Source: Pseudomonadota bacterium (GTDB lineage: Bacteria > Pseudomonadota > Gammaproteobacteria > Steroidobacterales > Steroidobacteraceae). From it: a DNA stretch of 64,000 nucleotides. The DNA lies in assembly GCA_021792555.1 (NCBI GenBank), contig JAJYUL010000001.1, positions 1 through 64,000 of the forward strand, read 5' to 3'. Positions 18,119 to 26,973 of this stretch are shown here, one piece after another. The first letter of the stretch is position 1. The number at the start of each line of letters is the position of its first letter. The notes beneath the pieces are model-generated. The model was not told the DNA's origin. It made no database searches and saw only the letters and a list, made by a program, of their open reading frames with translations. Made by a program: the position numbers and the translations under genes.

Positions 18119-18897
18119 ACGCTCACGAACGCATCGGCGCGGCCATCGGCGCCGCCAACGAGCGCGGCGAGCCGGCCCTGGTGGCCTACCTCACCGCGGG
18201 TTTTCCGCAACGCGAACGGTTTCAGGCCGATCTGCGCCGCCTCGCGGCGGCGGCCGACGTGATCGAGATCGGCGTGCCGTTCACCGACCCCATGGCCGAC
18301 GGAGTCACCATCCAGCGCTCCAGCCGCATCGCGCTCGAGCAGGGCGTGAGTCTGCGCTGGATCCTCGAGGAGCTCGAGGCGATGGACCCGCCGCTCGAAA
18401 CGCCGCTGGTCCTGATGAGCTACCTCAACCCGCTGCTCGCCTTCGGCCTCGAGCCGCTCGCGCGCGCGGCCGAAAGCGCGGCCGTCGCGGGGCTGATCGT
18501 GCCCGATCTGCCGTTCGATGAAGGCGATGCGCTGCACGAGGCGCTCGCGGGCCGTGGCCTCGCGCTGGTGCAGATGGTCACCCCGGTGACCCCGGAGGAG
18601 CGCCTCGAGCGCATCTGCGCGCGCAGCCAGGGTTTTCTCTACGCGGTCACGGCGACCGGCACGACGGGCCGTACGGTGAGCGTGCCGGCGGAAGTGACCG
18701 GGTACCTGGATCGGGTGCGCCGCCACGCGCGGGTCCCGGTGTGCGCCGGTTTCGGGATCCGGGGGCGCGAGCAGCTCGAGCGCCTGCGCGGACACGTCGA
18801 TGGGGTGATCATCGGCTCGGCGCTGGTGGAAGTGCTCGAGCGGGGAGGCGATCCGGCCGAATGGCTGCGCACGCTGCGCGGCCGCGCGGGCGTGTAG
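18115..18897 (+). CDS. trpA: Tryptophan synthase alpha chain
   Basis: 260-residue TIM barrel that releases indole from indole-glycerol phosphate. The catalytic Glu is in IEIGVPFTDPMADG and the Asp follows AYLTAGFP-type block; GTTGRTVSVP is also present. It is the last gene of the seven-gene trp operon. The next gene, 37 bases on, has an unrelated function and may be read through. Confidence 0.95.
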   Translation: MNAHERIGAAIGAANERGEPALVAYLTAGFPQRERFQADLRRLAAAADVIEIGVPFTDPMADGVTIQRSSRIALEQGVSLRWILEELEAMDPPLETPLVLMSYLNPLLAFGLEPLARAAESAAVAGLIVPDLPFDEGDALHEALAGRGLALVQMVTPVTPEERLERICARSQGFLYAVTATGTTGRTVSVPAEVTGYLDRVRRHARVPVCAGFGIRGREQLERLRGHVDGVIIGSALVEVLERGGDPAEWLRTLRGRAGV

Positions 18898-18934
18898 CGC
18901 ACGCGGGGCCGCCTGGTGGTAATGTGAGCCCCGC

Positions 18935-19636
18935 ATGGCCACGCTCACCATCGCCCGGCGCTTCCGCGGGCCGGCGCAGTCCGCCAACGGCGGGTACTTC
19001 GCCGGCTGCGTCGCGGCGCACCTGGCGCAGACCGTCACGGTGCGGCTGCTGCGGCCACCCCCGCTCGATACGCCGCTCGAGGTGCAGACGCTGCCGGACG
19101 GGACGCTCGCCATTGTCCTCGGCGAGCAGCAGATCGGCTCGGCGAGGCCGGCCACGCTGACCCTCACCCCGCCCCCGGCGCCGGCGTACTTCGAAGCCGT
19201 GGAAGCCTCCCGCCACTACGCCGGGTTCCGCCATCACCGCTTCCCCACCTGCTTCGTCTGCGGCACCGAGCGGCCGCGGGGCGACGGCCTGCGCATCTTC
19301 GCCGGAGCGCTGCCGGAGCGCGGTCTCGTGGCTGCGCCTTGGGTCCCGGACGCCTCGCTCGAGGCGGGCGACGGCAAGGTCCGTCCCGAGTTCATGTCGG
19401 CCGCGCTCGACTGTCCGGGCTTCTACGCCGTCAGTCCGGACGATCGCATGATGCTGCTCGGGGAGTTCACCGCGCACCTGAACCGCCGGGTGCACATCGG
19501 AGAGCGCTGCACCGTGATCGGCTGGCGGCTCGAGTCCGAGGGCCGCAAGCACGGCGCGGGCACGGCCGTCTTCAGCGAGGACGGCGAGCTCTGCGGCAGT
19601 GCGCAGGCGCTGTGGATCGAGCCGCGGGACGAGTGA
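18935..19636 (+). CDS. Hot-dog fold thioesterase-like protein
   Basis: 233 residues. The N-terminal half (GPAQSANGGYFAGCVAAHLAQ) and the C-terminal half (LLGEFTAHLNRRVHIGERCTVIGW) resemble the two hot-dog units of acyl-CoA thioesterase-like proteins. Between them, CFVCGTERPRGDGLRIF contains a CxxC pair that is common in hypothetical members. Substrate unknown. It follows trpA by 37 bases in the same direction and ends one base from the convergent pyrophosphatase gene. Confidence 0.55.
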   Translation: MATLTIARRFRGPAQSANGGYFAGCVAAHLAQTVTVRLLRPPPLDTPLEVQTLPDGTLAIVLGEQQIGSARPATLTLTPPPAPAYFEAVEASRHYAGFRHHRFPTCFVCGTERPRGDGLRIFAGALPERGLVAAPWVPDASLEAGDGKVRPEFMSAALDCPGFYAVSPDDRMMLLGEFTAHLNRRVHIGERCTVIGWRLESEGRKHGAGTAVFSEDGELCGSAQALWIEPRDE

Positions 19637-19637
19637 C

Positions 19638-20282
19638 TCAGCGGCGCCGGACGGCGCTGCCCGCGGCGGGAATCTCGACGTCGCCGTAGGCTTCCTGGTA
19701 GTCCTCGATGGCCGCGCGAATCACCTCCGCGGCGGCGGCGTGCCCGTATCGGCCGGTGATCCGGATGTGCGGCGGCTCGCCCGGCACCAGCTTGTACGTG
19801 GAGAAGTAATGCTCCAGGCGCTCGATGAGGGTGCGCGGCAGCTCGTCGAGCTCGCGCGCATCGCCCCAGACGTAGTCCCCTTCCAGCACCGCGACGATCT
19901 TGTCGTCAGCCTCGCCGCGGTCGACGATCTTCAGCCCGCCGAGGATGCGCGCGCGCAGCAGCACTTCCGAGTGGGCAATCGGCCGCTCGCTGATCACGCA
20001 GATGTCGAGCGGATCGCCGTCGCCGCGGTCGCAGCCCGGCGCGAGGCGCTTGACGCGCTCCCCGCACAGGGTCTGGGGAATGAATCCATAGAGCGCGGGC
20101 GGTTGCGACGAGGTGCGCTGCGGCCGGTCCACCCGCAGGTAGCCGGTCACCTTGTCGACCTCGTACTTGACGAGATCGAAGGGGGTGATTTCGATGTAGG
20201 CGGTGACCACTTCCGGACAGTCCGGACCGGGCGCAAGCCCGTGCCAGGGGTGGGGGCGCCAATGGAAATGGGAGGCTGTCAT
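19638..20282 (-). CDS. ppa: Inorganic pyrophosphatase
   Basis: 214-residue soluble family I pyrophosphatase. The metal-binding signature is [15 protein letters not shown], with later [22 protein letters not shown]. It hydrolyses PPi and so drives biosynthetic reactions. The ATG at 20282 ([16 protein letters not shown]) has GGAA about 9 bases upstream. It lies downstream of the THX gene on the same strand. Confidence 0.92.
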   Translation of the reverse strand: MTASHFHWRPHPWHGLAPGPDCPEVVTAYIEITPFDLVKYEVDKVTGYLRVDRPQRTSSQPPALYGFIPQTLCGERVKRLAPGCDRGDGDPLDICVISERPIAHSEVLLRARILGGLKIVDRGEADDKIVAVLEGDYVWGDARELDELPRTLIERLEHYFSTYKLVPGEPPHIRITGRYGHAAAAEVIRAAIEDYQEAYGDVEIPAAGSAVRRR

Positions 20283-20356
20283 AGGGAATCGTTCCGGCTT
20301 CCTGGCCGGCCGCGGCCTGAAGGCCGCGGGCGCGCCAATTCGAGATCGAGCGTCGG

Positions 20357-20470
20357 CTATTTCTTGACAGCCCGCTTGGCCTTCCTGGCGCCTGGGTTTT
20401 TCGTGCGGGTCTTGCCGAAGGAGCCACGGTAGATCTTGCCGCGGCGGGTTCTGATGTCGCCCTTGCCCAT
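20357..20470 (-). CDS. 30S ribosomal protein THX (37 residues)
   Basis: A short minus-strand frame beginning [20 protein letters not shown] and ending RKAKRAVKK. It is extremely basic and matches the bacterial THX family that binds the head of the 30S subunit. GAGGAG lies 9-10 bases before the ATG. It is 74 bases upstream of ppa and follows the terminator of the RRM gene. Its size makes it easy to miss in automated gene calls. Confidence 0.9.
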   Translation of the reverse strand: MGKGDIRTRRGKIYRGSFGKTRTKNPGARKAKRAVKK

Positions 20471-20538
20471 CGAATCGTCTCCTCAGACGGTGAGAAAGCG
20501 GGGCGCGAAGTGTAGCAGAGCGCCTGACCGAAGCGCCC

Positions 20539-20591
20539 CAAAAACCCAATAAAGCCGGCCGGCCCCGATCAGCGGACTGTCGGGGCCGGCC
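20539..20591 (-). terminator. Intrinsic terminator of the RRM protein gene
   Basis: On the minus strand a 12-bp GC-rich stem (20580-20591 with 20557-20568) is followed by TTTATTGGGTTTTT. It begins 16 bases after the RRM gene stop. Confidence 0.8.
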
Positions 20592-20606
20592 GCCTATCGG
20601 CAGGGA

Positions 20607-20888
20607 TTACCAGCGCCGGGGGGCGCCGCCGCGGCCGCCGCCGGCGCCGCGCTCCTGAGCCTCATTGACCCGCAGCGGACGGCCGCCGAGGTCCTTGCCG
20701 TTCAGGTTCTGGATCGCGCGGGTGGCATCCGCACGCGACATTTCCACGAATCCGAAGCCGCGCGGCCGGCCGGTTTCCCGGTCGGAAATCAGGCTTACGG
20801 ACTCAACGGTCCCGTGCTGCGCGAACAGCTCGCGGACTTCGCTCTCAGTGGCCGAAAACGGGAGGTTTCCGACGTAGATCTTCGTCAT
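20607..20888 (-). CDS. Glycine-rich RRM RNA-binding protein
   Basis: 93 residues with one RNA-recognition motif: RNP2 IYVGNLPF at 3-10 and RNP1 RGFGFVEM at about 45-52. A Gly/Arg tail (GAGGGRGGAPRRW) follows. Such proteins act as RNA chaperones and are often cold-induced. The ATG at 20888 has GGAG about 10 bases upstream. A promoter-like pair 190 bases upstream implies a long 5' leader, as is common for cold-shock mRNAs. Confidence 0.9.
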   Translation of the reverse strand: MTKIYVGNLPFSATESEVRELFAQHGTVESVSLISDRETGRPRGFGFVEMSRADATRAIQNLNGKDLGGRPLRVNEAQERGAGGGRGGAPRRW

Positions 20889-21084
20889 GCAATCAAACTC
20901 CACAAACGGAATGCGCCGCCCCCGTGCGCTCTGTTGATGTTTTGCGGACGAGGCGGCTTCCGAACAACTACCGGCAGGATCACTGCCACCTGGTCGGGAA
21001 CGATTCTGCTTTTCTCCGTAAGCCGGCTCGGTAACCGAGCGGCCAGCAGGCGGCAGGAAAGTGAATAGTCACAGACCCAAGCCT

Positions 21085-21114
21085 AGGATACCCTGGATCC
21101 GCTCGGGGATACAA
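21085..21114 (-). promoter_or_regulatory. Candidate sigma-70 promoter of the RRM gene
   Basis: On the minus strand TTGTAT (21114-21109) and TATCCT (21090-21085) are 18 bases apart. Transcription would start near 21078, giving a leader of about 190 bases before the RRM gene. No gene intervenes in 20889-21136. Confidence 0.5.
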
Positions 21115-21136
21115 GCGCCGGGCAACACCGGCGCGC

Positions 21137-22198
21137 TTAGCGGTAGCGCGAGAGGATCTTGCGCAGGCCCTGGGAGCCGGGCGAGAGCTGCTCGTACGGC
21201 AGGGCGTTCAGCGGCTCATCGGGGGTGGCGTTCACCTGGTGGAACTCGGCGCGGGCCTCGCTCGGATCGAGGTAGATCAGACCCGTCAGGTACTCCCCGC
21301 AGCTCATCCTCGACTGCACCGCGGCGCCCGCGGCGGCGCGGTCGGTCGGATCGTAATCCGAGCCGGTCTTGCGCAGCACGATCCGGCTGCCGTCGTGCAG
21401 GGCGACCTCGCGCGCCTCCCCGGGGGCGTAATCGACCAGGATGGGCGCCTCGCGCGGCACGAAATCGGCGAACACCGCCGGCTCGTAGTGCTCCCGCGTG
21501 TACGCGTAGCTCTTGGTCGAACCCTCGTGATCGTTGAACGTCACGCACGGGGAGAGCACGTCGATGAGCGCGAAGCCGCGGTGCTTCAGACCCGCCTCGA
21601 TCAGCGGCACCAGCTGGCGCTTGTCGCCGGAGAAACCGCGCGCGACGAACGTGGCGCCGAGGTCGAGCGCGAGCAGCACCGGATCGATCGGCGGCTGCAG
21701 GTTGGTCTCGCCCTTCTTGGCGCGGGTACCGACGTCCGCCGAGGCGGAGAACTGCCCCTTGGTGAGCCCGTACACGCCGTTGTTCTCGATCAGATAGAGC
21801 ATGTCGAGGTTGCGGCGGACGGCATGACAGAACTGTCCGAGCCCGATCGACAGCGTGTCCCCGTCCCCGGAGACGCCGAGGTAGGTGAGGCGCCGGTTGG
21901 CGGCGTTCGCGCCCGTCGCGATCGAGGGCATTCGGCCGTGCACGGCGTTGAAGCCGTGCGCACCGCTGACGAAGTAGGCGGTGGTCTTCGACGAGCAGCC
22001 GATCCCGGAGAGCTTGACCAGGTTCTGCGGCTCGAGCGACAGGCGCCAGCACGCCTCGACGATCGCGGCGGTGATCGAGTCGTGGCCGCAGCCGGCGCAC
22101 AGCGTCGAGAGCGCCCCCTCGTAGGCGCGGCGCGTCAGCCCGAGCGCATTCTGCGGCAGGGACGGGTGGGTGACTTTGGGTTTGGCAATGAAGGTCAT
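21137..22198 (-). CDS. korB: 2-oxoacid:ferredoxin oxidoreductase beta subunit
   Basis: 353 residues. This is the thiamine-pyrophosphate subunit of a 2-oxoglutarate/2-oxoacid:ferredoxin oxidoreductase. The TPP site is GVSGDGDTLSIG...NNGVYGLTKGQ. Cysteines for one [4Fe-4S] cluster are in LCAGCGHD (near 34-37) and LSPCVTF. Length and domain form match KorB of the two-subunit KorAB type. It follows the alpha/gamma gene by 9 bases. Substrate (2-oxoglutarate versus pyruvate) is inferred from family form only. Confidence 0.88.
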   Translation of the reverse strand: MTFIAKPKVTHPSLPQNALGLTRRAYEGALSTLCAGCGHDSITAAIVEACWRLSLEPQNLVKLSGIGCSSKTTAYFVSGAHGFNAVHGRMPSIATGANAANRRLTYLGVSGDGDTLSIGLGQFCHAVRRNLDMLYLIENNGVYGLTKGQFSASADVGTRAKKGETNLQPPIDPVLLALDLGATFVARGFSGDKRQLVPLIEAGLKHRGFALIDVLSPCVTFNDHEGSTKSYAYTREHYEPAVFADFVPREAPILVDYAPGEAREVALHDGSRIVLRKTGSDYDPTDRAAAGAAVQSRMSCGEYLTGLIYLDPSEARAEFHQVNATPDEPLNALPYEQLSPGSQGLRKILSRYR

Positions 22199-22207
22199 GT
22201 CCGATCC

Positions 22208-24046
22208 TCAGGCGCCGACCGCGTTCGGCTGCGCGGCGCTCGAACGGCCGCGCAGTTCGGCCAGCACGCCCTCGACGATGAAACGCGAGCTCACCGGCAG
22301 GCCGCTGTAATGCAGCAGCGAGCGCAGCTTCGCCTTCTCGACCGCCGTCTCGAGCGTCAGCAGCGAGCGCAGCTGCGCGTCGCGGTTCTGCTCGAGGACG
22401 AACACGAGGGCGTGCTCGGCGAGAAACCGCTCCACCTCTTCCCCGAAGGGGAACGCACGCACGCGCATGTAATCGGCCGCAACGCCTTCGGCCGCGAGCA
22501 GCGCGAGCGCTTCGCGCACCGCGCTGTCGGTGCTGCCGACGGAGACGATGCCGATCTGTCTGCCGGCACTCTCGATGAGCGCGCGCGGCACGCGTGTCTT
22601 GGCGGTCTGCCACTTCTTCATCAGCCGGTCGAGCACCACCTGGTAGTCGTGCGCATCCTCGGTGTAGGCGCCGAACTGCGTGTGGCCGGAGCCGCGCGTG
22701 AAGTACGCGCCCTTCGGGTGCACGCCGGGCAGCGTCCGCCAGGGAATGCCGTCGCCGTCGGGGTCCAGATAGCGGTGGAATTTATCGAGCTTCTCGATCT
22801 GCTCGCGGCTGAGCACCTTGCCCCGGTCCGGCCGGTACGCGTCGTCCCAGTGGAACTCCGGGCACATCCAGTCGTTCATGCCGATGTCGAGGTCCGAGAG
22901 CACCAGCACCGGTGTCTGCAGGCGCTCGGCCAGATCGAACGCCTCGGCCGCCATCGTGAAGCACTCGGCGGGATCGGCCGGATAGAGGCACACGTGCCGC
23001 GTGTCGCCGTGCGAGGCGTAGGCGCAGGCCATCAAGTCGCCCTGCTGGGTACGCGTCGGCATGCCGGTGGACGGTCCCACGCGCTGCACGTCGAACACCA
23101 CCGCGGGCACCTCGGCATAGTAGGCAAGGCCGAGGAATTCGTTCATCAGCGAGATGCCGGGCCCGGAGGTGGCGGTGAACGCGCGCGCGCCGTTCCAGCT
23201 CGCCCCGAGCACCATGCCGATCGCGGCGAGCTCGTCCTCCGCCTGGATGAAGGCGAAGCGCTTGCGCCCACTCTGCGGGTCGACGCGCAAGCGCTCGCAG
23301 AATCCCTTGAACGCATCCATCAGCGAGGTCGACGGGGTGATCGGATACCAGGCGGCGACCGTGGCGCCGGCGAACACGCACCCGAGCGCCGCCGCGGTGT
23401 TGCCGTCGATCATGATGTGCCCGGCAGTGCGGTCCATCGGCTCGATGGCGAGCGGCAAAGGACAGGGGAAGTGCTCGCGGGCGTAATCGAAGCCCAGCTG
23501 CAGCGCCTTCATGTTGCTCTCGATCAGCTGCGGCTTTTTCGCATAGGTCTCCTCGAGCAGCCCGCGCATGCGCGCCGGATCGAGGTTCAGCAGCGCCGCG
23601 AGCACGCCGGCGTAGCAGATATTCTTCATCAGGATGCGCGTGCGCACCCCGTTGAAGTTCTCGTTGCACATCCGCGCGAGCGGCACCCCGAGCACCGTGA
23701 CGTCCGCGCGCGACAGCAGCACCGGGCGCGGCCAGGTCGAGTCGTACACCAGGTAGCCGCCCGGAGCGAGCTCGCGCACGTCGCGCGCGTAGGTCTCGGG
23801 GTTGAGCGCCACCATCAGCTCCACTGAGCCGGAGCGCGCCAGGTGCCCCTCGCGCGAGACGCGGATCTCGTACCAGGTGGGCAGGCCCTGGATGTTGGAG
23901 GGAAAGAAGTTCTTGCCCATCACCGGCACGCCGCTTCTGAAGATGGACTTCATCAGCAGCGTGTTGGCGCTCGCCGAACCGGTGCCGTTGACGGTGGCGA
24001 TCTTGAGCGTGAAATCGTTGATGCGGCTCGATGCGGATGTGGCCAT
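22208..24046 (-). CDS. korA: 2-oxoacid:ferredoxin oxidoreductase fused gamma-alpha subunit
   Basis: 612 residues. The N-terminal gamma domain (about 1-190; NGTGSASANTLLMKSIF) is fused to the alpha domain, whose family blocks are AAWYPITPSTSLMDAF, QAEDELAAIGMVLGASWNGARAFTATSGPGISLM and RVGPSTGMPTRTQQGDL. This fused form pairs with a short KorB in aerobic KorAB enzymes, which decarboxylate 2-oxoglutarate to succinyl-CoA with ferredoxin as acceptor. The ATG at 24046 gives MATSASSRINDFTLKI. It lies between the FAD/4Fe-4S oxidoreductase (upstream) and korB in one operon. Confidence 0.9.
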   Translation of the reverse strand: MATSASSRINDFTLKIATVNGTGSASANTLLMKSIFRSGVPVMGKNFFPSNIQGLPTWYEIRVSREGHLARSGSVELMVALNPETYARDVRELAPGGYLVYDSTWPRPVLLSRADVTVLGVPLARMCNENFNGVRTRILMKNICYAGVLAALLNLDPARMRGLLEETYAKKPQLIESNMKALQLGFDYAREHFPCPLPLAIEPMDRTAGHIMIDGNTAAALGCVFAGATVAAWYPITPSTSLMDAFKGFCERLRVDPQSGRKRFAFIQAEDELAAIGMVLGASWNGARAFTATSGPGISLMNEFLGLAYYAEVPAVVFDVQRVGPSTGMPTRTQQGDLMACAYASHGDTRHVCLYPADPAECFTMAAEAFDLAERLQTPVLVLSDLDIGMNDWMCPEFHWDDAYRPDRGKVLSREQIEKLDKFHRYLDPDGDGIPWRTLPGVHPKGAYFTRGSGHTQFGAYTEDAHDYQVVLDRLMKKWQTAKTRVPRALIESAGRQIGIVSVGSTDSAVREALALLAAEGVAADYMRVRAFPFGEEVERFLAEHALVFVLEQNRDAQLRSLLTLETAVEKAKLRSLLHYSGLPVSSRFIVEGVLAELRGRSSAAQPNAVGA

Positions 24047-24090
24047 GGCTGTCCGTGGGCGTGGGGCGCGAAGGCGGTTCGCGGGGCTGT

Positions 24091-25935
24091 TCAGGCGATC
24101 TTGGGCTTGCGCGCCTCGAGGGCATGAGCCTCCTCGGCGGCGTGCGGCCAATGGATGTGGGATTTCTGCATGTCCCACGCAGCCGTCGGGCAGCGCTCGG
24201 CGCACAGCCCGCAGTGCACGCACAGATCCTCGTCCTTGACCATCACCCGTCCGGTCTGCGGCAGCGCGCCCGACACGTACAGCGGCTGCGCGGCGTTCGC
24301 CGCCGGCGCCTTCAGCCGTGCGCGCAGCTCGGCCTCCGGTCCGTTCGCGGCGATGGTCAGGCAGTCGACGGGACAGATGTCGATGCACGCATCGCACTCG
24401 ATGCACAGCTTCGCGGCGAACACGGTCTGCACGTCGCAGTTCAGGCAGCGCTGCGCCTCCTCGGCGGCCTGCTGGGCGCTGAAGCCGAGCTCGACTTCGA
24501 TGTTGAGCTTCTTGAAGCGCTCCTTGAGCGAGACGTGCGGCATCAGCCGCCGCTCGAGCGGCGCGTACTCGTTGGCGTACGACCACTCGTGCATGCCCAT
24601 CTTGCGGCTGTGCAGACTGACTGCCGGGGCGAGCCGCTCGGCGAGTGGCTCGCCCTGGCAGTGGCGGTGAATCGAGATCGCCGCCTGGTGGCCGTGCTCG
24701 ACGGCCCAGATGATGTTCTTCGGTCCGAATGCCGCATCCCCGCCGAAGAACACGCCCGGGCGGGTGGACTGGAAGGTCCTGGCATCGACCACCGGCACGT
24801 CCCATTTGTCGAACGCGATGCCGAGGTCGCGCTCGATCCAGGGGAAGGCGTTCTCCTGGCCGATCGCGAGGATGACATCGTCGGCGGGCAGGAACTGCTC
24901 GCCGGTGACCCGCTCGGTGACGATGCGGCCGCGCTCGTCGAGCTCGTACTCCATGCAGTCGAACAGCATGCCGGCGAGCCGGCCGTGCTCGAGCACGAAC
25001 GCCTTGGGCGCGCGGTTGACCATGATCTCGACGCGCTCTTCCTCCGCGTCCTCGAGCTCCCAGGGGGAGGCCTTGAAGAACCCGCGCGGCTTGCGCGCCA
25101 TCACTTTGACTTCCCGCGCCCCCAGCCGCAGGCTGGTGCGGCAGCAGTCCATGGCGGTGTTGCCGACGCCGATGATCAGGACGCGCTCGCCGATGTGCCC
25201 GATGTGCCCGAACGCAACCGACTCGAGCCAGCTGATGCCGATGTGCACGTTGGCGGCGGCCTCATCGCGCCCGGGCAGGCGCAGCTCCTTGCCCTTCGGC
25301 GCGCCCGAGCCGACGAACACCGCATCGAAGCGCCCCTGCTCGAGCAACGCGCGCAGGCTCTCGACGGGGGTGCCGAGGCGCAGGTCCACCCCCATGCCGA
25401 GGATCATGCCGATCTCCTCATCGAGCACGCTCTCGGGCAGGCGGAACGCCGGGATGTTGCTGCGCATCAGCCCGCCGGGCTTCTCGTAGCGCTCGAACAT
25501 CGTGACTTCGTAGCCGAGCGGCAGCAGGTCGTTCGCCACGGTGAGCGAGGCGCAGCCCGCGCCGATGCACGCGATGCGCTTGCCGTTTTTGACCTGCGGA
25601 ATCTTCGGCAGCCGGGCGCTCACCTCCTCGCGGTGATCGGCCGCCACGCGCTTGAGGCGGCAGATGGCCACCGGCTTGTCCTCCACCCGGCCGCGCCGGC
25701 ATGCCGGCTCGCAGGGGCGGTCGCACACCCGGCCGAGGATGCCGGGGAACACGTTGGACTGGCGATTGACGAGGTACGCGTCGGTGAAACGCCCCTGGGC
25801 GATGAGCCGGATGTACTCCGGCACGTCGGTGTGGGCCGGGCAGGCCCACTGGCAGTCAACCACTCGATGGTAATAGTCGGGATTCGAGGTATCGGTGGGG
25901 TCCACGATATTCGAGGGCTGGATGAGGATGCACAA
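24091..25935 (-). CDS. FAD- and NAD(P)-linked oxidoreductase with two C-terminal 4Fe-4S clusters
   Basis: About 614 residues of glutamate-synthase-small-chain type. The N-terminal cysteine cluster domain has CQWACPAH and CDRPCEPACRRG. The FAD site is CIGAGCASLTVANDL and the NAD(P) site IIGVGNTAMDCC. Two ferredoxin-like motifs lie at the C-terminus (CIECDACIDICPVDC, CVHCGLCAERCP). It probably moves electrons between NAD(P)H and the ferredoxin used by KorAB, encoded next to it. No ATG is in place; TTG at 25935 gives the family-like start MCILIQPSNIVDPTDTS, and a GTG ten codons further in is possible. Confidence 0.8.
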   Translation of the reverse strand: MCILIQPSNIVDPTDTSNPDYYHRVVDCQWACPAHTDVPEYIRLIAQGRFTDAYLVNRQSNVFPGILGRVCDRPCEPACRRGRVEDKPVAICRLKRVAADHREEVSARLPKIPQVKNGKRIACIGAGCASLTVANDLLPLGYEVTMFERYEKPGGLMRSNIPAFRLPESVLDEEIGMILGMGVDLRLGTPVESLRALLEQGRFDAVFVGSGAPKGKELRLPGRDEAAANVHIGISWLESVAFGHIGHIGERVLIIGVGNTAMDCCRTSLRLGAREVKVMARKPRGFFKASPWELEDAEEERVEIMVNRAPKAFVLEHGRLAGMLFDCMEYELDERGRIVTERVTGEQFLPADDVILAIGQENAFPWIERDLGIAFDKWDVPVVDARTFQSTRPGVFFGGDAAFGPKNIIWAVEHGHQAAISIHRHCQGEPLAERLAPAVSLHSRKMGMHEWSYANEYAPLERRLMPHVSLKERFKKLNIEVELGFSAQQAAEEAQRCLNCDVQTVFAAKLCIECDACIDICPVDCLTIAANGPEAELRARLKAPAANAAQPLYVSGALPQTGRVMVKDEDLCVHCGLCAERCPTAAWDMQKSHIHWPHAAEEAHALEARKPKIA

Positions 25936-25997
25936 TGATAGTGCAACCGGGGCCCCACCCCCTAGCCATCCGCGCGCCGGTGCGTGACAAGTGCAAT

Positions 25998-26032
25998 AAA
26001 AAAGGCCGGAGGGTGTTCGACACCGTCCGGCC
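25998..26032 (-). terminator. Minus-strand intrinsic terminator in the kor operon leader
   Basis: On the minus strand a 12-bp stem (26032-26021 with 26015-26004, one mismatch, loop of 5) is followed by TTTTTT and TTATT. It lies 60-95 bases upstream of the oxidoreductase start, and no minus-strand gene ends before it. It may be an attenuator or end a very short RNA. Confidence 0.65.
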
Positions 26033-26216
26033 CCGAAGGTTTCAAGACCCCCGTACGCGGGCGCGATTGTGTGCACCGACTGCCTCAAAAAGCAAATCCC
26101 GCCCTCTGTCCGACGGAACTTGACAGCCGGGCCCGGCAGCGGCTAGCGAGCTCGCGGGCACGCCCGCGGCGGCGCCGGGAGATACAATGGCGCCGGTTTC
26201 CGAGGCAGCCGGCAAT

Positions 26217-26966
26217 ATGAGCGAAGAACCCGCAACCGATTTTGGCTACGAGCGCGTGCCCTGGGGGGAGAAGGCCCGCCGCGTGCGCGGCGTCTTCGAC
26301 TCCGTCGCGGACCGCTACGATCTGATGAACGACCTGATGTCCGGCGGCGCGCACCGGCTGTGGAAGCACTTCACGCTCTCGCTCACCGGGCTGCGCCCGG
26401 GGCAGAGCGCCCTCGATGTGGCCGGCGGCACGGGCGACCTGACGGCGGGGCTCGCACGGCAGGTCGGCGAGCGCGGCCGGGTCATCCTGAGCGACATCAA
26501 CGCCGCGATGCTCGAGCGGGGCCGCGACCGCCTCGCCGACCGCGGGGTGCTCGGCAACGTCGAGTTCGTTCAGGCCAACGCCGAGCGGCTGCCGTTCCGC
26601 GACGGCAGCTTCGAGTGCGTCACCATCGGCTTCGGGCTGCGCAACGTCACGGACAAGCCCGCCGCCCTCGCCTCGATGTACCGCGTGCTCAAGCCCGGCG
26701 GGCAGCTGCTGGTGTTGGAATTCTCCCGTCCCGTGGCTCCGGGCCTTGCGCCGCTCTACGACGCGTACTCGTTCCGCATCCTGCCGCTGCTCGGCAAGTG
26801 GATCGCACAGGACGAGGCCAGCTACCGCTATCTGGCCGAGTCGATCCGCATGCACCCGCCGCAGGAGAAGCTGCTCGAGATGATGCGCGCGGCCGGGCTC
26901 GAGGGCTGCCGCTACCACAATCTCTCCGGCGGCATCGTCGCTCTGCACCGCGGCTACAAGTACTGA
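26217..26966 (+). CDS. ubiE: Ubiquinone/menaquinone biosynthesis C-methyltransferase
   Basis: 249-residue SAM methyltransferase. Family signatures are [17 protein letters not shown] and [15 protein letters not shown]; the SAM loop is [10 protein letters not shown]. It methylates the benzoquinol ring in ubiquinone synthesis. The ATG at 26217 ([14 protein letters not shown]) is the family start. A TTGACA at 26120 with a poor -10 suggests the promoter. It heads ubiE-ubiJ-ubiB. Confidence 0.95.
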   Translation: MSEEPATDFGYERVPWGEKARRVRGVFDSVADRYDLMNDLMSGGAHRLWKHFTLSLTGLRPGQSALDVAGGTGDLTAGLARQVGERGRVILSDINAAMLERGRDRLADRGVLGNVEFVQANAERLPFRDGSFECVTIGFGLRNVTDKPAALASMYRVLKPGGQLLVLEFSRPVAPGLAPLYDAYSFRILPLLGKWIAQDEASYRYLAESIRMHPPQEKLLEMMRAAGLEGCRYHNLSGGIVALHRGYKY

Positions 26967-26973
26967 CCCGCCC

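Noticed and set aside
21239-23827. 862-codon plus-strand frame over korB and korA
   Set aside because: Antisense of two clearly recognised genes; composition typical of GC shadows.
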